A DNA stretch of 64,000 nt from Polaromonas eurypsychrophila (GTDB lineage: Bacteria > Pseudomonadota > Gammaproteobacteria > Burkholderiales > Burkholderiaceae_C), in assembly GCF_014641715.1 (NCBI RefSeq), contig NZ_BMIG01000018.1:18573-82572 (forward strand), read 5' to 3'. Position numbers and translations under genes: made by a program. Position 1 is the stretch's first letter. Each line of letters starts with the position of its first letter. The notes under the pieces were generated by a model. The model was not told the DNA's origin and ran no database searches. It worked only from the letters and a program-made list of their open reading frames with translations. This document shows positions 26,577 to 36,499 of the stretch, in pieces.

Positions 26577-28262
26577 TTACATGCCGCTGTAGTTGGGCCC
26601 GCCGCCGCCTTCAGGGGTGACCCAGACGATGTTCTGCGTCGGGTCCTTGATGTCGCAGGTCTTGCAGTGCACGCAGTTCTGCGCGTTGATCTGCAGACGG
26701 TCCGAGTTGTCGGGGTTCTTCACGAACTCGTAAACCCCGGCCGGGCAATAACGCGCTTCCGGTCCGGCGTAGGTGGCCAGGTTGACGTTGACCGGCACGC
26801 TGGCATCTTTCAGCGTCAAGTGCGCCGGCTGCTGCTCTTCGTGGTTGGTGTTGGAGACAAACACCGAGCTCAGGCGGTCAAAGGTGATCTTGTTGTCAGG
26901 CTTGGGATAAACAATTTGCGGGCACTCGGACGCCGGTTTGAGTTTGGCGTGGTCAGGCACCTTGTTGTGAATGGTCCAGGGCGGTGACTTGAAACCAAGC
27001 TTGGGCAGCAGCCACAGCTCGATACCGTTCATGATGGACGACAGGTACAAGCCTTTTTTCATCCACTGCTTGGTGTTGCGCGAGACCTGCAATTCTTCAA
27101 ACAGCCAGCTCTTCTCGAAGGCTTCAGGGTAGGCGCTCAGTTCGTCATGCTGGCGCCCGCCAGTGACTGCGGCGTAGGCGGCCTCGGCTGCGAGCATGCC
27201 GGTTTTCATGGCGGCGTGGCTACCCTTGATGCGCGCGAAGTTGAGAAAACCTGCCTCGCAGCCCACCAACGCGCCGCCGGGAAATACGGTTTTCGGCAGG
27301 CTCATCAGGCCGCCGCAGGTAATGGCGCGCGCGCCATAGCTGATGCGTTTTCCGCCTTCCAGGTACTGGCGAATCGCAGGGTGTGTTTTCCAGCGTTGCA
27401 TTTCCTCAAAGGGACTCAACCACGGGTTGCTGTACTCCAGGCCGGTGATGAAGCCTAGTGTGACTTTGTTGCCTTCGAGGTGGTACAGGAAACCGCCGCC
27501 GTAGGTCTGGTTGTCCATGGGCCAGCCCAGCGAATGCACGACATGGCCAGGTTTGGCCTTGGCCGGGTCGATTTCCCACAACTCCTTGATGCCCAAGGCA
27601 TAAGTCTGCGGGTCTTTGCCGGCGTCAAGTTTGAATTTTTCAATCAATTGGCGGCCGAGGTGGCCGCGAGAGCCTTCGGCAAAGATGGTGTATTTGCCAT
27701 GCAGCTCCATGCCGAGCTGAAAGTGATCGGACGGCTCGCCATCCCTGCCCACACCGAGATTGCCGGTGGCCACGCCTTTCACAGAGCCGTCGTCGTTGTA
27801 AAGCACTTCGGCAGCAGAGAAGCCAGGAAAAATTTCCACGCCCAGGGCTTCTGCCTGCTGACCCAGCCAACGCACCACGTTTCCCAGGCTGATGACGTAG
27901 TTGCCTTCGTTGTGAAGGCTTTTGGGAATCAGCAACTGCGGCGTGCTGATCTTGCCGGTTTGGCTCAGGAACAGCATTTCGTCGCCGGTGACGGGCTGGT
28001 GCAGGGGCGCTTCGAGTTCTTTCCAGTTGGGAAAGAGTTCTGTGAGCGCGCGCGGATCCATCAGTGCGCCGCTCAGAATGTGCGCGCCGGGCTCCGAGCC
28101 TTTTTCGAGCACCACCACCGAGATGTCCGTGCCTTTTTCTGCGGCAAGTTGTTTGAGGCGAATCGCGGTGGCGAGACCACCTGGCCCACCCCCGACCACG
28201 ACCACGTCGTATTCCATGGCTTCACGGGGGCCGAACTGGGCCAGGATTTCTTGGTTGTTCAT
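26577..28262 (-). CDS. Electron-transfer flavoprotein-ubiquinone oxidoreductase
   Basis: The 561-residue membrane-associated flavoprotein passes electrons from reduced ETF (fatty-acid and amino-acid oxidation) to ubiquinone. Seen are the FAD loop VVVGGGPGGLA (residues 22-31), EKGSEPGAHILSGALMDP, the central PGGALVGCEAGFLNFARIKG and the C-terminal [4Fe-4S] ligands Cys506, Cys530, Cys533 and Cys536 (CPAGVYEF and NCVHCKTCDIKDP). Length and all cluster cysteines are intact. It is divergent from an SDR-thioesterase pair at 28386, which also suggests a lipid or acyl-CoA context. Confidence 0.96.
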   Translation of the reverse strand: MNNQEILAQFGPREAMEYDVVVVGGGPGGLATAIRLKQLAAEKGTDISVVVLEKGSEPGAHILSGALMDPRALTELFPNWKELEAPLHQPVTGDEMLFLSQTGKISTPQLLIPKSLHNEGNYVISLGNVVRWLGQQAEALGVEIFPGFSAAEVLYNDDGSVKGVATGNLGVGRDGEPSDHFQLGMELHGKYTIFAEGSRGHLGRQLIEKFKLDAGKDPQTYALGIKELWEIDPAKAKPGHVVHSLGWPMDNQTYGGGFLYHLEGNKVTLGFITGLEYSNPWLSPFEEMQRWKTHPAIRQYLEGGKRISYGARAITCGGLMSLPKTVFPGGALVGCEAGFLNFARIKGSHAAMKTGMLAAEAAYAAVTGGRQHDELSAYPEAFEKSWLFEELQVSRNTKQWMKKGLYLSSIMNGIELWLLPKLGFKSPPWTIHNKVPDHAKLKPASECPQIVYPKPDNKITFDRLSSVFVSNTNHEEQQPAHLTLKDASVPVNVNLATYAGPEARYCPAGVYEFVKNPDNSDRLQINAQNCVHCKTCDIKDPTQNIVWVTPEGGGGPNYSGM

Positions 28263-28385
28263 GTGGGGCTCGCTGATAATGAATTGCGGAACGTGTCGGC
28301 TGTCGGCGCCGTTGCAGCGCCTGATTTTATTCTGCTAATGTCAGCAGCGGGAAAGACGCTGATCTCTAATCAACAGGAGTTTGCC

Positions 28386-29168
28386 ATGGCCTACAGCCTG
28401 GATTTGTCGGGACGGGTTGCACTGGTGACAGGCGCTTCCGGTGGGCTGGGCGCCCAGTTTGCCAAAACCCTGAGCCGCGCCGGCGCGGCAGTGGTGCTGG
28501 CGAGCCGGCGCATGGACAAACTCAAGGACCTGCGCGCGCAGATTGAGGCCGACGGGGGCGATGCGCATGTGGTGATGCTTGACGTGACGGACACCGCAAG
28601 CATCAAGTCGGCGGTCGCGCATGCCGAGACCGAGGTCGGACCCATCGACATTCTGGTCAACAATTCCGGTGTCGGCGCCACCGGCCGCCTGGAAGATATG
28701 TCAGAGGCTGAATACGATTTCGTTCTCAATACAAACACCAAAGGCGCTTTTTTTGTCGCGCAGGAAGTGGGCAAACGTATGCTGGCCCGCGCACGCGGCA
28801 CAGCGCCGGGCACGTTTTCCGGCGGGCGCATCATCAACATCGCCTCGATGGCCGGCCTGCGCGTGTTGCCGCAGATCGGCGTGTACTGCATGAGCAAGGC
28901 GGCGGTCGTGCAGATGACCAAGGCCATGGCGCTGGAATGGGGCAAATTCGGTATCAACGTCAATGCGATCTGCCCCGGCTACATCGACACTGAAATAAAC
29001 CACCACCATTGGCAGACCGAGCAGGGCAAAAAACTCGTGCAGATGTTGCCGCGCAAACGCGTAGGAACACCCGAGGACCTGGACGCGTTGCTGGTGATGC
29101 TGGCCAGCGGCCAGAGTCACTTCATCAACGGCGCCGTGATCGCTGCCGATGATGGCTTCGGCATTTGA
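28386..29168 (+). CDS. Short-chain dehydrogenase/reductase (SDR) family oxidoreductase
   Basis: The 260-residue classical SDR has the coenzyme loop TGASGGLG (from residue 15), VLASRRMDKL indicating NADP or NAD recognition, NNSGVG near 92-97 and the catalytic Ser154, Tyr167 and Lys171 (YCMSK). It lacks a signal and should be cytoplasmic. An AGGAG site (AACAGGAGTTTGCC) precedes ATG 28386. The same frame is open about 900 bp further upstream, but that part is antisense to the ETF oxidoreductase and is rejected. It lies 19 bp before a thioesterase gene, probably in one operon acting on acyl or hydroxyacyl compounds. Confidence 0.93.
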   Translation: MAYSLDLSGRVALVTGASGGLGAQFAKTLSRAGAAVVLASRRMDKLKDLRAQIEADGGDAHVVMLDVTDTASIKSAVAHAETEVGPIDILVNNSGVGATGRLEDMSEAEYDFVLNTNTKGAFFVAQEVGKRMLARARGTAPGTFSGGRIINIASMAGLRVLPQIGVYCMSKAAVVQMTKAMALEWGKFGINVNAICPGYIDTEINHHHWQTEQGKKLVQMLPRKRVGTPEDLDALLVMLASGQSHFINGAVIAADDGFGI

Positions 29169-29187
29169 GCCAGAAGAAGATTGACCG

Positions 29188-29607
29188 ATGAAAATTGAGA
29201 TTCCCGAGAGCAAGAAGCAAGTCTTCGAGATGCGCATGCCGATCCGCTGGGGCGACATGGACGCGATGGGCCACGTCAACAACACCAGCTACTTCCGCTA
29301 CCTGGAGACGGTGCGCATCGACTGGATGTATTCCATCGGCTGCGTGCCGGACCCAAAAGGCGAGGGCCCGGTCATCGTCAACGCGTTTTGCAACTTCTAC
29401 AAACAGCTTGAATACCCTGGCGATATCCTGATTCGCATGTATGCCAGCGACCCCGGCCGCACCACCTTTGAAACCTGGGGCACGATGGAGCGCATTGACC
29501 AGCCCGGCGTGATTTATGCGGCCGGCGGCGCCACCACCATCTGGGTGGACTTTCCGAGCCAGAAAGCAGTCACGCTGCCCGACTGGATGCGCAGCATCGT
29601 CGGTTAA
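29188..29607 (+). CDS. Hotdog-fold acyl-CoA thioesterase (4HBT family)
   Basis: The 139-residue protein begins a single hotdog domain with MPIRWGDMDAMGHVNNTSYF, the 4-hydroxybenzoyl-CoA thioesterase-type catalytic segment with its aspartate. It continues with NFYKQLEYPGDILIRMYAS. Proteins of this size and motif hydrolyse acyl- or aryl-CoA thioesters in the cytoplasm. The adjacent SDR upstream supports a role in acyl-CoA metabolism. The chain-length specificity is not visible in the sequence. Confidence 0.9.
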   Translation: MKIEIPESKKQVFEMRMPIRWGDMDAMGHVNNTSYFRYLETVRIDWMYSIGCVPDPKGEGPVIVNAFCNFYKQLEYPGDILIRMYASDPGRTTFETWGTMERIDQPGVIYAAGGATTIWVDFPSQKAVTLPDWMRSIVG

Positions 29608-29619
29608 AGGTCAAAATGG

Positions 29620-29666
29620 CCTCCAGCCCATGAGGGTCGGGCGCAAACAGCTATCAAAAATATAGC
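29620..29666 (+). repeat. Dispersed ~46-bp repeat, copy 3 (intergenic)
   Basis: This is the cleanest copy: CCTCCAGCCCATGAGGGTCG, GGCGCAAA and the AGCTATCAAAAATATAGC hairpin tail. It fills the gap between the thioesterase stop and the convergent AhpD-type gene, whose stop lies 3 bp beyond it. Confidence 0.85.
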
Positions 29667-29669
29667 GTG

Positions 29670-30281
29670 TTAACCGGCTTGCTTTTGCTTGGGGATACGC
29701 CCCATCAGGTAAAACTCGGGGTTGGGCATCATGCTGGAGAAGCTGGCGATGCGGTTGGATAGACCGAAAAATGCGGTGATGGCCGCGATGTCCCAGATGT
29801 CTTCGTCATTGAAGCCGTGCGCCTGCAGCGCGGCAAAGTCGGCTTCTCCGACTTCATGCGAGCGCTCGCAAACCTTCATCGCGAAGTCCAGCATGGCGCG
29901 CTGGCGCGGCGTGATGTCGGCCTTGCGGTAGTTCACCGCCACCTGGTCGGCGACCAGCGGTTTCTTCTCATAAATTCGCAGTAGCGCACCATGTGCCACC
30001 ACGCAGTAAAGGCACTGGTTGGCAGCGCTGGTGGTGGTGACGATCATCTCGCGGTCGCCTTTGGTGAGGCCGGATTCTTCCCGCAGCATCAGCGCATCGT
30101 GGTAGGCAAAAAAGGCCCGCCATTCGGCCGGACGACGGGCCAGTGCCAGAAACACATTGGGCACAAATCCCGCCTTCTCCTGGACTTCCAGCACCTTGGC
30201 TTTTATGTCGTCGGGCAGGTTCGCCAGCTCAGGGGCCGGGTAACGAGAGGAGGTGATGCGAGTTGACTGTGGCGCTGACAT
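29670..30281 (-). CDS. AhpD/carboxymuconolactone-decarboxylase-fold peroxidase-related protein
   Basis: The 203-residue all-helical protein contains the AhpD active-site type motif QCLYCVVAHG with a CxxC pair (Cys-Leu-Tyr-Cys) and the downstream histidine. It also has the DITPRQRAMLDFAMKV helix and GFNDEDIWDIAAITAFFG. These features match the uncharacterised peroxidase-related (YciW/alkylhydroperoxidase core) subgroup. The start at 30281 has a GGAG site (CAGGAGCCCGCC) upstream; a longer frame to 30398 runs through a terminator-like hairpin. Its position just behind katG suggests a shared oxidative-stress role. Confidence 0.88.
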   Translation of the reverse strand: MSAPQSTRITSSRYPAPELANLPDDIKAKVLEVQEKAGFVPNVFLALARRPAEWRAFFAYHDALMLREESGLTKGDREMIVTTTSAANQCLYCVVAHGALLRIYEKKPLVADQVAVNYRKADITPRQRAMLDFAMKVCERSHEVGEADFAALQAHGFNDEDIWDIAAITAFFGLSNRIASFSSMMPNPEFYLMGRIPKQKQAG

Positions 30282-30355
30282 GGCGGGCTCCTGCAGTTGG
30301 TAGACCTTGAGATTAACCGCGAACTGCAAACAACCGTGGGCCAAAAGCAGGCCGG

Positions 30356-30408
30356 AAATAGAACAGCCGCCAGTCAGCCCGGAATAACCCGGTACCAACT
30401 GGCGGCTG
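30356..30408 (-). terminator. Stem-loop downstream of katG, probable terminator
   Basis: A perfect 11-bp inverted repeat (CAGCCGCCAGT with ACTGGCGGCTG) encloses a smaller CCGG-type hairpin. On the minus strand it is followed by TTCTATTT. It starts 28 bp after the katG stop and lies before the AhpD-type gene. The U-tract is imperfect, so it may attenuate rather than stop transcription. Confidence 0.65.
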
Positions 30409-30436
30409 CGCGGTACAAGGCCTCAGGGCCCTGCTT

Positions 30437-33291
<2,855 letters not shown>

Positions 33292-33333
33292 GCGCCTGTT
33301 TTTGCTGTTTCGACCGTATTCCACCGTTTTAGG

Positions 33334-33380
33334 ACCCCAGCCCATACTCAGCGGTCATAGTTAGCTATCAAAAATATAGC
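33334..33380 (+). repeat. Dispersed ~46-bp repeat, copy 4 (intergenic)
   Basis: The copy reads ACCCCAGCCCATACTCAGCGG and ends in the perfect AGCTATCAAAAATATAGC tail. It lies in the convergent gap between the PcaC-like gene and the PAS-LuxR gene. Confidence 0.8.
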
Positions 33381-33408
33381 TATCTGGCCGCCCCAAAGGT
33401 CACCAGGC

Positions 33409-33963
33409 TCAGCCGTCCATCAGCTTGTGCACCAGGTCGGCAGTGGTTGAGGCCTTGTACTTTCGCATCAGGCGGGCGCGATAAATTTCGACGGTACGGT
33501 GGCTGATGACGAGGGCCCGGCCTATTTCCTTGGAGGTCAGGCCGTCCAGCAGGTGAGCTGCCACCTCGCGCTCCCGCGCTGTCAGTTCGGCCTTGACGGG
33601 TCGGCGTGAGCTCAGGTCTTCGAAAGTCCAGATGCCGGACTCATGCGGCGCCGCGCGATTCAGCGCGCGTCCGGTCACATGGCACCAAAAGGTTTCTCCC
33701 TTGAGGCGGCCGTCCAACCTTTTCATGATGCGGTCGTCGGCGTAGTGTCCCTTGGCATTGAGGATGGGCAGCATGCGTGCGCCTATGCGTTCGTACTCGT
33801 CGGCGCTGGGGTAGAGTATCTGGAATGACTGGCCGATCAATTGCTCGCGCGTGGCGCCGAACATCTCGCACACATGCTGGTTGCAATCCACAATGGTCCG
33901 GTTGCGCGACAGCACCAGGCCGACCGGGGCCATGTTGAATGCCAGGCGGTAGTCAATATCCAT
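33409..33963 (-). CDS. PAS-domain LuxR/FixJ-type transcriptional regulator
   Basis: The 184-residue protein joins an N-terminal PAS domain (residues about 5-110: NMAPVGLVLSRNRTIVDCNQ, then LIGQSFQILYPS) to a C-terminal NarL/FixJ helix-turn-helix (about 122-184: ELTAREREVAAHLLDGLTSK, then ISHRTVEIYRARLMRKY). It has no receiver domain, so it probably senses a ligand directly through PAS. It is divergent from scoAB, and the 109-bp intergenic region holds a 22-bp near-perfect palindrome, a plausible operator. Regulation of ketone-body/acetoacetyl-CoA use by this protein is an inference from arrangement. Confidence 0.9.
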   Translation of the reverse strand: MDIDYRLAFNMAPVGLVLSRNRTIVDCNQHVCEMFGATREQLIGQSFQILYPSADEYERIGARMLPILNAKGHYADDRIMKRLDGRLKGETFWCHVTGRALNRAAPHESGIWTFEDLSSRRPVKAELTAREREVAAHLLDGLTSKEIGRALVISHRTVEIYRARLMRKYKASTTADLVHKLMDG

Positions 33964-34003
33964 GAGGTTTGTCAGAGGCAGCGAGGGTTAAACTTTAGGG
34001 GTA

Positions 34004-34025
34004 ACTACGTATCTTGATAGGTAGT
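34004..34025. promoter_or_regulatory. 22-bp near-perfect palindrome, candidate operator of the PAS-LuxR regulator
   Basis: ACTACGTATC-TT-GATAGGTAGT has 9 of 10 arm positions complementary. It is centred about 59 bp upstream of the scoA GTG start and 52 bp from the start of the divergent PAS-LuxR gene. NarL-type helix-turn-helix proteins bind such short inverted heptamer-like sites. The link is based on position only. Confidence 0.55.
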
Positions 34026-34072
34026 ATCGTAAAGCTTTTGAAGTATGTGTTGAAGTTCTCCAGGAGATTTTT

Positions 34073-34774
34073 GTGAATAAACTTTTTCCCTCCGCTGCCG
34101 AGGCCCTCAAGGGCGTCGTCAAGGACGGCCAGCTGATGGCTGTTGGCGGTTTTGGTTTGTGCGGCATTCCCGAAGCCCTGATTCAGGCCCTGCGGGACAG
34201 CGGCACGAAAGACCTGACCGTTATTTCCAACAACGCCGGTGTGGATGGCTTTGGCCTGGGCAAACTGCTTGAGACGCGCCAGATCAAAAAAATGATTGCC
34301 AGCTACGTCGGCGAGAACAAGGAGTTCGAGCGCCAGTACCTGGCCGGCGAACTGGCGCTGGATTTCACGCCCCAGGGAACGCTGGCTGAAAAGCTGCGCG
34401 CTGGTGGCGCCGGCATTCCGGCCTTTTTCACCAAGACCGGTGTCGGCACCCAGGTGGCCGAGGGCAAGGAGCTGCGTGAATTTGACGGCGAGACTTATGT
34501 GATGGAGCACTCGCTGGTGCCCGATGTGTCGCTGGTCAAGGCGGCCGTGGCCGACAAGTCCGGCAACCTGCGTTTTAACCTGACTGCACGCAACTTCAAT
34601 CCCGCCGCCGCGATGGCCGGCAAGGTCTGCATTGTTGAGGTGGAAAAGATTGTGGAAGTGGGCGAGCTGGCTCCGGACGACATCCACCTGCCAGGCATCT
34701 ATGTGCACCGCATCGTGCTCAATGCCAGCCCTGAAAAACGCATCGAAAAACGCACCATCACCGAGAAAGCCTGA
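34073..34774 (+). CDS. scoA: 3-oxoacid CoA-transferase subunit A
   Basis: The 233-residue alpha subunit begins with GTG (34073), preceded by a good CAGGAG site at 6-8 nt. It shows [54 protein letters not shown] and the [13 protein letters not shown] region. These are hallmarks of succinyl-CoA:acetoacetate CoA-transferase alpha chains. With ScoB it activates acetoacetate using succinyl-CoA. A 3-oxoadipate CoA-transferase (PcaI) is the main alternative, but sequence features and the lack of pca genes favour SCOT. Confidence 0.93.
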   Translation: MNKLFPSAAEALKGVVKDGQLMAVGGFGLCGIPEALIQALRDSGTKDLTVISNNAGVDGFGLGKLLETRQIKKMIASYVGENKEFERQYLAGELALDFTPQGTLAEKLRAGGAGIPAFFTKTGVGTQVAEGKELREFDGETYVMEHSLVPDVSLVKAAVADKSGNLRFNLTARNFNPAAAMAGKVCIVEVEKIVEVGELAPDDIHLPGIYVHRIVLNASPEKRIEKRTITEKA

Positions 34775-34775
34775 T

Positions 34776-35414
34776 ATGCCCTGGACCCAAGACCAAATGG
34801 CGGCGCGTGCCGCCCAGGAACTCGAAGACGGTTTTTATGTGAACCTCGGCATCGGCATCCCGACGTTGGTGGCCAACTTCGTGCCAAGCGATAAGGAAGT
34901 CTGGTTGCAGTCTGAAAACGGCATGCTGGGCATAGGAGCTTTTCCGACCGAAGAGCAGGTTGATGCCGACCTGATCAACGCCGGCAAACAAACCGTCACC
35001 ACCATCAAGGGATCGTCGATTTTCGGCAGTCATGACAGCTTCGCGATGATTCGCGGCGGCAAGATCAACCTGAGCATTTTGGGGGCGATGCAGGTCAGCG
35101 AGAAGGGCGACCTGGCCAACTGGATGATTCCCGGAAAGATGGTCAAGGGCATGGGTGGCGCGATGGACTTGGTGGCCGGCGTCAAGCGCTGCATCGTGCT
35201 GATGGAGCACGTGGCGAAGAAGAAAGACGGAACGGAAGACTTCAAGATCCTGCCCGAATGCACGCTGCCCCTGACCGGCAAAGCGGTGATCGACCGCATC
35301 ATCACCGACCTTGCCGTGATGGACGTCACGCCACAGGGCCTGAAGGTGGTCGAGCTGGCGCCCGGCGTGACGATGGAGGCCTTGCAGGCCAAAACCGGGT
35401 GCAAGCTGCACTGA
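34776..35414 (+). CDS. scoB: 3-oxoacid CoA-transferase subunit B
   Basis: The 212-residue beta subunit contains [20 protein letters not shown], the catalytic glutamate Glu47 in [11 protein letters not shown] (which forms the enzyme-CoA thioester), [15 protein letters not shown] and [17 protein letters not shown] 34776 comes 1 bp after the scoA stop, so the two are coupled. A start at 34632 would run back into scoA and is rejected. Together the two subunits form the active heteromer. Confidence 0.94.
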   Translation: MPWTQDQMAARAAQELEDGFYVNLGIGIPTLVANFVPSDKEVWLQSENGMLGIGAFPTEEQVDADLINAGKQTVTTIKGSSIFGSHDSFAMIRGGKINLSILGAMQVSEKGDLANWMIPGKMVKGMGGAMDLVAGVKRCIVLMEHVAKKKDGTEDFKILPECTLPLTGKAVIDRIITDLAVMDVTPQGLKVVELAPGVTMEALQAKTGCKLH

Positions 35415-35465
35415 TGGCCACAGGCGGGTCACTGTCGGTGGCGCGCCGGCGGCGGGTCTGAGCGC

Positions 35466-36437
35466 ATGCTGACAGCCGCCGTGACCGGCGAGCTGTTTGC
35501 TGCGGTTGCGCTGCTGCTGTTCTCTGTCAACATCATCCTGACCAAGATCGCCGCCGCGCGGCTCAACCTCAACCTGGGGTTTTTGGTCTCGGTATCGGTC
35601 AACGTGCTGTTTGCCGGGCTGCTGTTTTTCATTCAGCTTGCCTGGCGCGAAGACCGCGTGTTGTGGCATCCGGAAGGTTTTTATCTGTTCGTGCTCGCCG
35701 GCGCATGCTCAACCTATTTGGGGCGCTGGTTTTTCCTGGAATCGGTGGTGCGGTTTGGGCCGACCCGCGCCAGCATTTTCCAGATCACCAGCCCGCTGTT
35801 TGCCGCGCTGCTGGCCTGGGCCTTTCTGCGCGAGACTTTGCAGCCGCTGGAGCTTGCCGGCATGGGCTTGGCGATAGGCGGTTTACTTCTGGTAATTCCT
35901 GTGCCGGGCGCCTCATCGAAGTTGCCACTGTCTGAGGAAGTCGCCGCGCAGGGCGCGGAGGCGGCCAGTCTGTCAGCAGCAAAAAACGGCTCTCGTCGGT
36001 GGCTGCAGTCCGCATGGTTGCTGGGCGTGGGAAGCTCCTTCGCTTATGCACTGGGCAATATTTTTCGCGGCGCGGCGATACGCAACTGGGACGAGGCGCT
36101 GTTGGGCGCACTGATTGGGGCCAGTGGCGGGCTGGTGCTGCATGCCCTGTTCAGCCAGGACAAGAAACAACTGCCTGGCAAGTTCAAAAATGCCGACCGG
36201 CGCGGCATGGTGCTTTTTGCGATCAGCGGGGTACTGACGATTTCCGCGCAGACGTGCCTGATCCTGTCACTCAAATACATCCCGGTTTCCGTTGCGGCGT
36301 TAATTACGCTGTGCACGCCGGTGCTGGTGTTTCCCATGAGTTATTTGCTGTTGAAAAACAGCGAAAAGATCACGCCACCGACTTTGCTGGGCGGCGCCCT
36401 GACGCTAACGGGCGTGGCGTTGATCCTGGTTACATGA
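35466..36437 (+). CDS. EamA/DMT-superfamily transporter
   Basis: The 323-residue protein has about ten hydrophobic helices in two similar halves, the EamA layout. Typical segments are ACSTYLGRWFFLESVVRFGP, ITSPLFAALLAWAFLRETL, LKYIPVSVAALITLCTPVLV and LLKNSEKITPP-LLGGALTL. A charged linker of roughly 35 residues (GASSKLPLSEEVAAQGAEA) joins the halves. Such permeases export or import amino acids and small metabolites. It lies 51 bp after scoB and could belong to that transcript; the substrate is unknown. Confidence 0.87.
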   Translation: MLTAAVTGELFAAVALLLFSVNIILTKIAAARLNLNLGFLVSVSVNVLFAGLLFFIQLAWREDRVLWHPEGFYLFVLAGACSTYLGRWFFLESVVRFGPTRASIFQITSPLFAALLAWAFLRETLQPLELAGMGLAIGGLLLVIPVPGASSKLPLSEEVAAQGAEAASLSAAKNGSRRWLQSAWLLGVGSSFAYALGNIFRGAAIRNWDEALLGALIGASGGLVLHALFSQDKKQLPGKFKNADRRGMVLFAISGVLTISAQTCLILSLKYIPVSVAALITLCTPVLVFPMSYLLLKNSEKITPPTLLGGALTLTGVALILVT

Positions 36438-36499
36438 GGGGCCAGAGCGGCGCTAAAAGGCTTCGCGCCGGGGCATGGGGGTGCTAGACTGAAATCACA

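Noticed and set aside
27480..28385. Upstream extension of the SDR frame by about 300 codons
   Set aside because: The extension is antisense to the ETF-ubiquinone oxidoreductase; the ribosome-binding site and SDR domain both fit ATG 28386.
34073..35414. CoA-transferase considered as 3-oxoadipate CoA-transferase (pcaIJ)
   Set aside because: No protocatechuate genes nearby, and the motifs fit succinyl-CoA:acetoacetate transferase better; the choice is not absolute.
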